DNA from: Saprospiraceae bacterium
GTDB taxonomy: Bacteria > Bacteroidota > Bacteroidia > Chitinophagales > Saprospiraceae
DNA: 64,000 bases
Assembly: GCA_016722295.1 (NCBI GenBank)
Contig: JADKGL010000026.1
Location: 372,001 to 436,000, forward strand
Direction: 5' to 3'
Positions within the stretch are counted from its first letter, which is position 1, and each line of letters begins with the position of its first letter. A model generated the notes under the pieces. That model was not told the DNA's origin. It searched no databases and saw only the letters and a list, made by a program, of their open reading frames with translations. Shown piece by piece: positions 19,311 to 28,435 of this stretch. Made by a program: the position numbers and the translations under genes.

Positions 19311-20071
19311 ATGATTTCAAGCATTATTAATTCCATTCAGAAATTCAACGTAAAGGCCCGTCTAAGCAGCTTGATGCAATCATATAAGAACTTTTCAATC
19401 GTCAAAAAAATCCTTTCTATCGTATTTTTAATTATTGCATTGCATTGGCTATATATCATCTTGTTGATATTTATTTTCCCACCTATGACTTTGACTCAGT
19501 GCAACTCATTTTTTACCTCCAAACGATTTGAAAGAGACTATGTGTCGATGGATCAAATCTCAAAAAACGCAAAGCTTGCAGTGATTGCTGCTGAAGATCA
19601 GTTGTTTCCAGAACATTTTGGATTTGATATGGAAAGTATCGAAAAAGCCCTAGAATACAATGAAAAGAAGAAAGGCAAGAAAATGCGAGGCGCATCCACT
19701 ATCAGTCAACAAGTAGCAAAAAATGTTTTTTATGGCAGGGAAGATCTTGGTTGCGAAAAGGACTCGAAGTTTATTTTACATTTATGATTGAGACCTTATG
19801 GTCAAAGCGCAGAATTCTGGAAATGTATCTCAATGTAATCGAAATGGGTGACGGAGTATTCGGGATTGAAGCAGCTGCTCAATTCTATTTCAAAAAAAAA
19901 GCAAGTAAGCTTAATGCTGAAGAATCAGCTAAAATTGCAGCTTCACTGCCCAATCCAAAAAAATATACAGTCCAACCACTTTCGTCTTGGGTCAGTTTTA
20001 GGATGCCTTGGATTTTGAATCAAATGGATCAATTGGTGTATGAAGAAGAAATAGCAAAATTAATTCGGTAG
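19311..20071 (+). pseudogene. mtgA: monofunctional peptidoglycan transglycosylase, -1 frameshift in a T run
   Basis: The first frame (19311-19787) has one membrane helix (about 35-57), AVIAAEDQLFPEHFGFD with the catalytic Glu, and RGASTISQQVAKNVF, then shifts out of frame. The second frame (to 20071) continues RKGLEVYFTFMIETLWSKRRILEMYLNVIEMGDGVFGIEAAAQ. Adding one T to the six-T run at 19726-19731 gives NVFLWQGRSWLRKGLE, exactly the family sequence, so the ancestral run was seven Ts. The restored protein is about 253 aa, normal for MtgA, which polymerises lipid II glycan strands. It could be real inactivation or a homopolymer error. Confidence 0.88.
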
Positions 20072-20188
20072 AAAATCATGGTTCAAATTGGTAAATACTT
20101 CATAAATCCTTGTTTTTTTCTAAAGCATTATTGATTTCTTTAGATTGTCATATCTTAGCTGAAATTTCAATCAAACAAATTCATTTGT

Positions 20189-21985
20189 ATGCAAAAAACC
20201 AATTATGGGGCGCTAACTACGCTAATCACTGTTTTTTTCTTTTGGGGATTTATAGCTGCAGGAAATAGTATTTTCATACCCTTTTGCAAAAATTTCTTCC
20301 ATTTGGATCAGTTTCAAAGCCAGTTAATTGATTTTGCATTTTATCTGGCGTATTATGTAGGAGCACTTTTGCTTTTTGCATATAGCTTCATAGGCAATAA
20401 AGATCTAGTAGGCAAATGGGGTTATAAGAAAAGTATTGTTTATGGTTTGCTTTTTTCAGCTCTTGGAGCTGCAGCAATGATATTGGCAGTCAATGGGAAT
20501 ACATTTATTGGAATGTTATTGGGTCTGTTTATTGTTGCACTAGGATTTTCTATGCAGCAGACAAGCGCGCAGCCATTTGCTATATCATTAGGTGATCCTT
20601 CTACTGGAAATACGCGAGTGAATTTAGGCGGAGGGATTAATTCTCTCGGCACCACAATTGGACCATTGGTCATTGCATTGGCATTGTTTGGTTCAGCTTC
20701 AGCAGTTTGTGACAAAGAAATTACTAATCTTCCATTGGATAAAGTCATTACGCTTTATGTTTTTGTCGGATTGCTCTTTATAGGTGCAGCCGCTTTATTT
20801 GGTTTTTCTAAAAAAGTGCCTTCAGGAATTATTGATGAGAATCAAGAGAAATCACCCAAAGCTTTAATTGCACTTTTAGTGATCACTGCGATTTTAATAC
20901 TTGCTTTTATTCCAGTATTTATGAGTTATAAAGGTGAAGGAATGCAGAAAATAGCCGAAATTCAGGCTACAATCTCAACTGAATCAGGCAGACTTTCAGA
21001 TCTTGAATGCGAATTAAAAGGAAAGTCAGGAGATGCTGCAACTGCGATTGTCACAGAAATGGATGGCCTTAAAGAGAAGATCTCACCACAGACGACTGTG
21101 ATAGGTGAATTAAAAAAGCCATTGGAGCATAGTCGATTGTTTTGGTTATTGATAGCGCTAGGTGTAGTCGTTATTGGATTGCCAGTATGTAATCAAATGG
21201 CTGCGAAAAATAAAGCAGGCTGGGGCGCCATGCAGTTTCCACAATTGGTGCTTGGTATGCTAGCTATTTTTGTTTATGTAGGAGTGGAAGTTGCTATTGG
21301 TAGTAATCTTGGAGAATTGTTGAAACAAAGTGAATTTGGCGCCTATAAAGCTTCTGAAGTAGCACCATTCATCGCAATGTATTGGGGAAGTCTTATGATC
21401 GGAAGATGGACTGGAGCTGTAGCGGCTTTTTCTATGGCTGTTGGAACAAAAAAACTTTTGAAAATTTTAGCACCATTAATCGCTTTTGTTATAGTCTTAA
21501 GTTTGACAGCATTAGCGGGACATAATGTTGCACCTTTGAAGTGGTATATTGTTTGTGTTATTCTACAAATGATCGTCGCATATATCAGTGATGACAAACC
21601 AGCAAAAACATTATTGTATTTTAGCATCATGGGCGTGATCGCAATGATAGTAGGAGTGATGAGTTCAGGCACTGTGGCGATCTATGCATTTCTTTGTGGA
21701 GGATTGGCTTGTTCTATCATGTGGCCAAGTATTTTTTCATTGTCCATCGCAGGTCTTGGAAAATATACTACGCAAGGATCAGCATTTCTCATTATGATGA
21801 TTTTGGGTGGGGGAATCATTCCACCGATTCAAGGGAAGTTAGCAGATATTATAGGTATCCACCAATCATTTTTTATCGCGATAATTTGTTTTTCTTACTT
21901 AGGCTTTTTTGCTTGGAGGGCTAAATCGATACTTCAGCAGCAAGGCATAAATTATGAAGTAAACAATGAGGGCAGTGGACATTAA
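20189..21985 (+). CDS. FHS-type sugar MFS transporter with an inserted hydrophilic loop
   Basis: 598 aa major facilitator of the fucose/glucose/galactose:proton symporter (FHS) type. N-half: FFFWGFIAAGNSIFIPFCKNFFHL, then GFSMQQTSAQPFAISLGDP and GGGINSLGTTIGP, all typical of the family. C-half: YWGSLMIGRWTGAV and GGLACSIMWPSIFSLSIAGLGKYTTQGSAFLIMM. Family members are usually 410-440 aa. The excess here is a charged, probably helical loop at about 250-313 (KIAEIQATISTESGRLSD...) plus extra hydrophobic segments between the two halves. Sugar import is likely; the exact sugar is unknown. Confidence 0.88.
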   Translation: MQKTNYGALTTLITVFFFWGFIAAGNSIFIPFCKNFFHLDQFQSQLIDFAFYLAYYVGALLLFAYSFIGNKDLVGKWGYKKSIVYGLLFSALGAAAMILAVNGNTFIGMLLGLFIVALGFSMQQTSAQPFAISLGDPSTGNTRVNLGGGINSLGTTIGPLVIALALFGSASAVCDKEITNLPLDKVITLYVFVGLLFIGAAALFGFSKKVPSGIIDENQEKSPKALIALLVITAILILAFIPVFMSYKGEGMQKIAEIQATISTESGRLSDLECELKGKSGDAATAIVTEMDGLKEKISPQTTVIGELKKPLEHSRLFWLLIALGVVVIGLPVCNQMAAKNKAGWGAMQFPQLVLGMLAIFVYVGVEVAIGSNLGELLKQSEFGAYKASEVAPFIAMYWGSLMIGRWTGAVAAFSMAVGTKKLLKILAPLIAFVIVLSLTALAGHNVAPLKWYIVCVILQMIVAYISDDKPAKTLLYFSIMGVIAMIVGVMSSGTVAIYAFLCGGLACSIMWPSIFSLSIAGLGKYTTQGSAFLIMMILGGGIIPPIQGKLADIIGIHQSFFIAIICFSYLGFFAWRAKSILQQQGINYEVNNEGSGH

Positions 21986-22031
21986 TCAAATAAAATAAAA
22001 TTAAGTATAATACAGTATCAAATTTTAAAAA

Positions 22032-23213
22032 ATGAAAATTAAAGCTTTATTCGTTTTTCTTATTGGACAATTCTTGATGGTCAATGCACAAGATAATTTG
22101 GTCAATTCTTTGAAGCAAAATGCATCAGACAGTTCAAAACAAAAATTTCAATTCACTACAAAAATCGATCTAGAAGATTCTCCTGTAAAAAATCAAGGTA
22201 GCAGTGGAACATGCTGGAGTTATAGTGGTAATTCGTATCTCGAAAGTGAGATGTTTCGCATGGGAAAACCTTTCGTGGATATCTCAGAAATCTATACAGC
22301 CCGATGCGCTTATATAGAACGCGCTATAAATTATGTCAGAATGCATGGTGGAATTCCTTGGGGAGATGGTGCAGAGCTTCATGATGTATTACAGGTTTAT
22401 AAAAAATATGGAGCTATGCCATATGAAGCATACACCGGTTTAAATTATGGTACTACAAAAAATAAATTTGGAGAAATGCAAGCCATGATCGAAGGCATGT
22501 TGAAGGCGATCGTAGAGAATAAAAACGGTAAACTTACTCCAAATTGGTTACCAGCAATTAATGCAGTACTAGATATTTATTTAGGTAAAATACCAGAAAA
22601 ATTCAAGTACAATGGAAAAGAATATACACCACATACCTTTGCAAAAGAAGTCGTAGGAATCCAAGCAGATGACTATATCGAAATCGGATCTTTCGCATAT
22701 GCAAAAGAATATGAACCAACTATGTTGATGGTGCCAGACAACTGGAGTCTGCAACCATTATACAATGTACCAATGAATGAAATGACAGAAATCGTAGATC
22801 ACGCATTGAACAAAGGTTATTCAGTAGCTTGGGCGACAGATGTCAGTGAGAAATATTTTAGTTGGAAAAACGGAGTTGCCATAGTTCCTCCAAAAGAATT
22901 TGAAGATATGTCAGATGATGAAAAAGCGAAATTATTTGATGGTCCAAAAGAAGAACGACAGATCACTGCACAAGTGAGAGCAGAATCATTTGATAATTAT
23001 ACTACAACAGATGATCATGGAATGCATATCGTAGGATTAGCTCATGATCAATACAATAAACCTTATTATATTATTAAGAACAGTTGGGGTGATAAGAATG
23101 ATTATAAAGGATATCTCTATGCTTCAAAAGCATTTTTTAACTATAAGACAATTGCTTTTTTAGTACATAAAGATGCGTTGCCATCAGGCATTCGTAAGAA
23201 ATTAAAATTATAA
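22032..23213 (+). CDS. secreted C1-family cysteine peptidase (PepC/bleomycin hydrolase-like)
   Basis: 393 aa with signal peptide MKIKALFVFLIGQFLMVNAQ. Papain-fold catalytic residues are visible: QGSSGTCWSYSG (Cys61 preceded by the oxyanion Gln), DDHGMHIVGLAHD (catalytic His), and YIIKNSWGD (catalytic Asn). The long insert between Cys and His and the MTEIVDHALNKGYSVAWATDVSEK segment are characteristic of the PepC/bleomycin hydrolase branch. The signal peptide indicates a periplasmic or exported location, unlike cytoplasmic PepC. It is followed at once by a strong terminator. Confidence 0.9.
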   Translation: MKIKALFVFLIGQFLMVNAQDNLVNSLKQNASDSSKQKFQFTTKIDLEDSPVKNQGSSGTCWSYSGNSYLESEMFRMGKPFVDISEIYTARCAYIERAINYVRMHGGIPWGDGAELHDVLQVYKKYGAMPYEAYTGLNYGTTKNKFGEMQAMIEGMLKAIVENKNGKLTPNWLPAINAVLDIYLGKIPEKFKYNGKEYTPHTFAKEVVGIQADDYIEIGSFAYAKEYEPTMLMVPDNWSLQPLYNVPMNEMTEIVDHALNKGYSVAWATDVSEKYFSWKNGVAIVPPKEFEDMSDDEKAKLFDGPKEERQITAQVRAESFDNYTTTDDHGMHIVGLAHDQYNKPYYIIKNSWGDKNDYKGYLYASKAFFNYKTIAFLVHKDALPSGIRKKLKL

Positions 23214-23231
23214 AAAAGAAACCCATCTATT

Positions 23232-23273
23232 ACAAACTCATTGGACATTGGATGTTCAATGAGTTTGTTTTTT
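23232..23273 (+). terminator. terminator of the C1 peptidase gene
   Basis: A 12-bp perfect stem (23232-23243 with 23257-23268) and an inner ACAT/ATGT pairing are followed by TTTTT. The convergent phosphatase gene on the minus strand ends inside this hairpin. Confidence 0.85.
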
Positions 23274-23602
23274 GTCATTGTACTGATTTAAATAGTAATC
23301 CACTTTCGATTTCAACTCTTCTATTAATTCCTCATCCATATATTTATACTCATCTGGAATATCTAAAATTACAATTTCTTTTCCTTCTATTTCCATTGAA
23401 AATTTCTCCTGCATTCTTTGTTTATGTTTTTTTTCCATAACAAAAATGAGGTCAGCCCATGTTATCATTTTTGCATTCAATCGAATCCTTGCAGCATCTT
23501 CTGTCCCAGCAGATTTTACATTTAGTCCCATTTGATTTTTATATACTGTTTCTGCTGTAAGGCTGCGCCATTTATTCTGCTGCAAACAAATAATAGATTC
23601 AC
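23256..23602 (-). pseudogene. low-molecular-weight protein tyrosine phosphatase, -1 frameshift near the active site
   Basis: The main frame (23585 down to 23256) encodes NKWRSLTAETVYKNQ, VKSAGTEDAARIR, ITWADLIFVMEKKHKQRM and DIPDEYKYMDEEL, clearly an LMW-PTP-family protein, but lacks the catalytic Cys. Just upstream, a different frame from GTG (23602) reads MNLLFVCSR. Inserting one A near 23575 joins them as LLFVCSRNKWRSLTAE, restoring the C-x5-R-S phosphate loop; DIPDEY supplies the general acid. The restored protein is about 115 aa, as in the short Bacteroidota members. The lesion sits in the active-site loop, so the protein as read would be inactive. Confidence 0.8.
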
Positions 23603-23617
23603 AATTTAGTATTTTTA

Positions 23618-24247
23618 TTATTGATAAAATTTATCATTTAGCCATTTTGAAGGGTTGTTGAGGATGTATTTTGAAATTCTATGATAATCATCCATCGATC
23701 GTATGATATGGTCATGAAATCGAGATTGCCATTCAAATTCAATATTGTTTTTTTTAGCAAATGTCGTTACAGCAGATTTGTATCCACGGATAATTGACGA
23801 TAGGTTTTTGGATTGAGGGGCAAAATGGTTTTTGTATTTGGTGTCATCGGTGTTTATATTATTGGTGGTGGGGATGATAGAGACGCAATGCATTGCGTCT
23901 CTATCATTCTCCATAATTGTGTCCACGCCCTTTGGTTTATTTATTTCATTCGCCCCGATTATAATGATACCATGAATATGATTGGGCATGACCACAAATT
24001 CACCCAATTCTAAATTCATATCAGGACGTAATTCTATTGATTTATACCATTCAGAATGGGCAATTTCTCCAATTATTGTGGGTTTGATTTTTGGGATGGT
24101 ATGATCACCTGGATTGAAGATTTCGCCAAAATAATTCTCTCTATTTTTTGTACAGATTGTCACAAAATACATCGCCTCATTTGCGTAATTCCAGTTTTTC
24201 AAACGCGCTGATGAGATTCGGTATTTATTATTGAATAGTTGGGCCAT
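23618..24247 (-). mobile_element. REP-associated tyrosine transposase (RAYT, IS200/Y1-like)
   Basis: 209-aa single-strand DNA transposase-like protein. Seen: RLKNWNYANEAMYFVTICTKNRENYFG, the metal-binding HUH motif in MPNHIHGIII (His90 and His92), NLSSIIRGYKSAVTTFAKK with a candidate nucleophile Tyr156, and SRFHDHIIRSMDDYHRISKYILNNPSKW, all typical of RAYTs. Residues 114-125 are encoded by a perfect 34-bp palindrome, separately listed. No flanking left/right ends of an IS200 element are evident, as expected for a domesticated RAYT. Confidence 0.88.
23874..23907. repeat. perfect 34-bp palindrome (REP-like) inside the RAYT gene
   Basis: Arms 23874-23890 and 23891-23907 are exact reverse complements with no spacer; the core is GACGCAATGCATTGCGTC. 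It resembles REP palindromes of the AGAGACGCAAT type that I recognise from other genomes (from memory). It lies in a variable linker between the HUH motif and the C-terminal helix and keeps the frame open. Confidence 0.85.
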
Positions 24248-24256
24248 AGGTAATCT

Positions 24257-24346
24257 TTATAAAAGATCTTCTCCTAATAAATTTATTAACACGAAGTGCT
24301 CATGAAGTTTATCAAAATCTTCCTGAAGTTTCTTGGTATCAGTCAC
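24257..24346 (-). CDS. possible 29-residue peptide upstream of RAYT
   Basis: GTG-started frame, MTDTKKLQEDFDKLHEHFV...GEDLL, amphipathic and acidic, 9 bases before the RAYT ATG. It could be a leader peptide or the 3' remnant of a lost gene. Only the codon pattern supports it. The remaining bases to 24514 are AT-rich with nothing recognised. Confidence 0.25.
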   Translation of the reverse strand: MTDTKKLQEDFDKLHEHFVLINLLGEDLL

Positions 24347-24514
24347 ATTTTTTTATTTAGGAATTTATTATACTAATATTACAAATATAACCCAAATAAA
24401 ATAATTGGTCAAGAAAATTGACATATATCAATGAATGTATATAGTTTTCTTAAAAGAATTAGATCTGCAAATTATTCATTAGTCCAATTCCAACTCCAAC
24501 TATAAACAAACTCC

Positions 24515-26044
24515 CTACTCAATATCAAACTGAATCCCCTGTGCCAAAGTCAAACTATTCGAATAGCTGATCGTATTGGTTTGTCTGCGCATATACGCTT
24601 TCCATGCATCTGAACCAGATTCGCGACCACCGCCGGTTTCTTTTTCACCGCCGAATGCACCTCCGATTTCTGCGCCTGATGTGCCGATATTTACATTAGC
24701 TATCCCGCAATCAGAACCAGCATTGGATAGAAAATATTCAGCTTCTCTCAAACTCTCTGTCATGATTGAAGATGATAAGCCTTGCGGTACTGCGTTTTGT
24801 AATGCAACAGCTTCTTCAAGTGTGCTGTATTTGATCAGGTATAAGATGGGTGCAAATGTTTCGTGCTGAACGATTTCATAATGGTTCTCTACTTCTGCTA
24901 TGCATGGACTCACATAGCAACCACTTTGATAGTTTTTACCTTCAAGTCTGGAGCCTGGTACAAGTATTTTGCCACCCTCTTTTTTAACTTGACGGATTGC
25001 ATATAAGAATGCTTCTACTGCTTTTTGATCGATGAGCGGTCCGATATGATTGTTTTGATCTAATGGATTTCCGATACGAAGTTGTGTATAGGCTTTTTTC
25101 AAAACTGCTTTAACATCGTCGTATATTTTTTCATGAATGATCAGTCTTCTCGTCGTAGTACATCGCTGTCCAGCAGTTCCTACTGCGCCAAATACAATGG
25201 CAGGAAGCACTAATTGCAATTGTGCAGTGTCGGATATGATGATCGCATTATTACCGCCCAATTCAAGTATACTTTTTCCAAAACGAGAGGCAACTGCAAC
25301 TCCTACAGCTTTCCCCATTCGAGTAGAACCTGTAGCTGAAATCAATGGGATTCTCGTGTCATTTGACATCCATTCACCTACTTTGTAGTCTCCTGTGATT
25401 ACAGAAGAAATACCATCAGGCAATTTATTTTTTGCAAAAACCTTATTTACTATTTTTTGACAAGCGATTGAACACAGAGGTGTTTTTTCTGATCCTTTCC
25501 AGATCACAACATTCCCACATACCCATGCTAATGCAGCATTCCATGCCCAAACAGCTACTGGGAAGTTGAACGCTGAGATGACACCTACGATGCCAAGCGG
25601 ATGCCATTGTTCATACATTCTGTGATTTGGTCTCTCTGAATGCATAGTTAGACCGTATAATTGTCGCGAAAGTCCTACAGCAAAATCACAGATGTCGATC
25701 ATCTCCTGAACTTCCCCTAATCCTTCTTGAAGACTCTTGCCCATCTCATAAGAGACCAATTGGCCTAAAGCAGCTTTATTTTTGCGCAATTCATCACCGA
25801 TTTGTCTCACGATTTCGCCACGCTTTGGAGCAGGTATTGCTCTCCAATGTATAAATGCTGTTTGTGCCGTTTGTATAATTTTTTCGTAGTCTGTTTGTTT
25901 TGTACATGAAACCGAAGCAATTTTTTTACCATCTACTGGAGAAAAAGATTCGATTCGCTCTCTAGAAGGGAATAAAGTAGTACCGCACCAAGTACCTGAA
26001 TTTGTTTTTTCAAGCTTGAGTGCATTGAGAATTTCTATAGACAT
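24515..26044 (-). CDS. ALDH7-type aldehyde dehydrogenase (aminoadipate-semialdehyde/piperideine-6-carboxylate dehydrogenase)
   Basis: 509-aa NAD-dependent aldehyde dehydrogenase of the antiquitin/ALDH7 group. Seen: ISAFNFPVAVWAWNAALAWVCGN, KSILELGGNNAIII with general-base Glu261, GTAGQRCTTTRRL with catalytic Cys295, and HETFAPILYL. The NNA after GG and the TTTRRL after the Cys are ALDH7 signatures, pointing to oxidation of alpha-aminoadipate semialdehyde in lysine breakdown. Length and motifs are intact. It lies 8 bases downstream of the M14 peptidase gene, but the two have no obvious common role. Confidence 0.9.
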   Translation of the reverse strand: MSIEILNALKLEKTNSGTWCGTTLFPSRERIESFSPVDGKKIASVSCTKQTDYEKIIQTAQTAFIHWRAIPAPKRGEIVRQIGDELRKNKAALGQLVSYEMGKSLQEGLGEVQEMIDICDFAVGLSRQLYGLTMHSERPNHRMYEQWHPLGIVGVISAFNFPVAVWAWNAALAWVCGNVVIWKGSEKTPLCSIACQKIVNKVFAKNKLPDGISSVITGDYKVGEWMSNDTRIPLISATGSTRMGKAVGVAVASRFGKSILELGGNNAIIISDTAQLQLVLPAIVFGAVGTAGQRCTTTRRLIIHEKIYDDVKAVLKKAYTQLRIGNPLDQNNHIGPLIDQKAVEAFLYAIRQVKKEGGKILVPGSRLEGKNYQSGCYVSPCIAEVENHYEIVQHETFAPILYLIKYSTLEEAVALQNAVPQGLSSSIMTESLREAEYFLSNAGSDCGIANVNIGTSGAEIGGAFGGEKETGGGRESGSDAWKAYMRRQTNTISYSNSLTLAQGIQFDIE

Positions 26045-26052
26045 AATTTTTT

Positions 26053-28383
26053 TTAATTGAATATCACTTTTTGTATTTCGGGTTTTTTTGTTCTGAAGTG
26101 GATCATGACGGAATAAATTCCTTTTGGAACATTTTTATTTTCACAGATCACATGTGTTGCATTCGTTGTATAGGAGAGATTCATAGATTGTCCTTGTTGG
26201 TTGATGAGGACTATGGATTCAATATCTTTTATTTTTGAACTCTCTCCAGAAAGGATAAATTGATCATAAGCAGGTTGAGGATAAACTGTAAAGTTTGACT
26301 TTTGATGATTTTCAGTAGCTGTATAATATTTTGAATATACTTTGATATCGTCGATATAGATACCATCTTGTTTGCTATTCGAAGTACTTGAATTTGCCAC
26401 TAATTTTAGATAAATTCTTTCGCCCTTATATTTTGTGATATCGATCCATTCCCTTACCCATTCTGTTTGTTTGCCAGTATACACTGGATTGCCATTATCT
26501 TCAAATGCACCACCAGTTGTGGTAAAGTTTCCACACAATGGTTCGTAATTAAAATCATCTGTACTGATTTGAATTTGTGCATAATCCATTTCAGAATTAA
26601 GATCCCATTTTGCCATGAAACTTAAATAAGCTCTTTCAGCAGTTCGGATATCAATATAATTCAAGGTCTGCATTTCTTTTTGTCCACTAATTGTACTATT
26701 CGGACTGTCTGTAAAACATGAAGGAGAACTGACAAATGCTTCAGTCGTGATAGACCAAGGTTTGTTTGCATTGGAATGCCATTTGTCCATTGTTAAAAAT
26801 TCTTCATTCCAAAAAGGATTGCCGAGAAAAATTTTTGTCAATTTAATTTTTTCTGAATAAGCACCTGTTTCCATCAAAATGTCAAAATGTATAGTATCAC
26901 CGATGGAAGGCATCGTCATGTAGTCAAAGTTAATGTCTGCATGTAAAGGCTCACCTGCTTTGAGGGAATAACTGTTTACTGATTGGTGAAATAAAATACC
27001 TGAAAAATCTGAACTGATCGTCACTTTTGCTGGAGCATCTACTATCCCAGTTCGAGTTAAGTGGATTTGAATTGATTTTGTTTCAGAATCGATTGCAAGA
27101 CTTTGATCAGCAGTCATCCTAACACACTCTCCTGCATTCCAAGCAGAGATGATATTCATATATTGCGTGCTCACATTTAAAGGGTAAATATCTTTACGCT
27201 CGGGCCAAAACGAATAGCCTACTTCAGGAGTAAAAGCGAATATTTTCTTTTTAGTTAAAACATCCCCATACATCCAATCATCAGATGTGCCATTTACACC
27301 ATAATTCAAGGTTGCTCTACTTGTACCAACTTTAAAGTGATTAAAGCGAGTCATGTCATGAGCCATTGCATAATATTGAGTAGAATCATCACATAATTTT
27401 TCCGAGTAACCCCATGGAATGATTAATAAGTCACCCCAAGTGTGATAGTTCAAAACAATATTCAAATCGCGAGATTCAACAAATTCTTTGATCATTTGTG
27501 TTTCAGGCTCTGAAAAAGCAGAGTTACCTCTATATGTATCATTGCTTGTCGCTGGAGAAGAGCCATCATCATTGTGACCCCATCCTAAACTATAATTTCT
27601 ATTAAGATCTATACCATAAGAACCATCATTATTATTTCTTCTATTCTTTCTCCAAAATCCACCACCCGTAGGCATCGTTGTGCGATTGAATTCATATCCA
27701 TCGGGATTGAGACAAGTGACAAAATACAGTTCTCGACTGTCTACCAATTTTTTAATTGCAGGATCATATTGATAGTTTTCTAGTAAATGCCACATATAAA
27801 ATAACAATTGAGACATACTCAATGGCTCTCTTGCATGATGAAGGGCAGTGTAGAGTATTTCTGGCTCTGATTCGTCTATCTCAGGATTGTCAGAGATTTT
27901 TACATAATAAATTGAATTGCCATTATGTGTTTTTTTCGTTGAAATCGCCTTACGCAAGGTGATTAATTTTGGAAATAAAGTCCTCATTTCATCAATACTT
28001 TCATACATTTCTGCTAAAGTAGGAAACCCACCCATAGACCCATAAGGATAATTTGAGGGAAGTGGAAAGTAAGGAATATTTTCAGGTGTGACAGGACACA
28101 TCACTTCACCCGTCCTCTTGCTCGCTGGAAGTTCATTCACCACCATTTCCATAGCAAATCCTGCAGATTGTATTTTTTCTAATTCTTCATGTGAAAAATC
28201 ACCGATAAAATATTCTCCAGTCTTATGGATACCATGATCCAAAGCAATGCCTAATTTTGCCAAGTCTGCAAAAGACTTTTCAGAAAAGGAAATTTTAGCT
28301 TTGTGGGCATGGGATTGTATTTGTGCATTGAGCTGAAAAAAGAATAAAACTGTAGCTACTATACTGAAAAGAGACCTTTGCAT
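26053..28383 (-). CDS. secreted M14 zinc carboxypeptidase with T9SS sorting domain
   Basis: 776 aa. Signal peptide (about 1-20, ending QLNA). An N-terminal propeptide-like part is followed by the M14 domain (about 120-420): LHHAREPLSM with zinc ligands His183 and Glu186, FVTCLNPDGYEFNR, GIDLNRNY, LNYHTWGDLLIIPWG with the third zinc His, and FTPEVGYSFWP with the catalytic Glu. A beta-sandwich (about 560-690, WITIT..GERIYLKLVANSS-like) follows. The C-terminus (about 705-776), FTVYPQPAYDQFILSGES to VIFN, is a type A T9SS sorting signal. It is predicted to be exported across the outer membrane to digest peptides. Confidence 0.9.
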   Translation of the reverse strand: MQRSLFSIVATVLFFFQLNAQIQSHAHKAKISFSEKSFADLAKLGIALDHGIHKTGEYFIGDFSHEELEKIQSAGFAMEMVVNELPASKRTGEVMCPVTPENIPYFPLPSNYPYGSMGGFPTLAEMYESIDEMRTLFPKLITLRKAISTKKTHNGNSIYYVKISDNPEIDESEPEILYTALHHAREPLSMSQLLFYMWHLLENYQYDPAIKKLVDSRELYFVTCLNPDGYEFNRTTMPTGGGFWRKNRRNNNDGSYGIDLNRNYSLGWGHNDDGSSPATSNDTYRGNSAFSEPETQMIKEFVESRDLNIVLNYHTWGDLLIIPWGYSEKLCDDSTQYYAMAHDMTRFNHFKVGTSRATLNYGVNGTSDDWMYGDVLTKKKIFAFTPEVGYSFWPERKDIYPLNVSTQYMNIISAWNAGECVRMTADQSLAIDSETKSIQIHLTRTGIVDAPAKVTISSDFSGILFHQSVNSYSLKAGEPLHADINFDYMTMPSIGDTIHFDILMETGAYSEKIKLTKIFLGNPFWNEEFLTMDKWHSNANKPWSITTEAFVSSPSCFTDSPNSTISGQKEMQTLNYIDIRTAERAYLSFMAKWDLNSEMDYAQIQISTDDFNYEPLCGNFTTTGGAFEDNGNPVYTGKQTEWVREWIDITKYKGERIYLKLVANSSTSNSKQDGIYIDDIKVYSKYYTATENHQKSNFTVYPQPAYDQFILSGESSKIKDIESIVLINQQGQSMNLSYTTNATHVICENKNVPKGIYSVMIHFRTKKPEIQKVIFN

Positions 28384-28435
28384 ATCTAATAAAATCGAAA
28401 TGAGGTTGCAAAAATAAAAAAATACTCCAAATATT

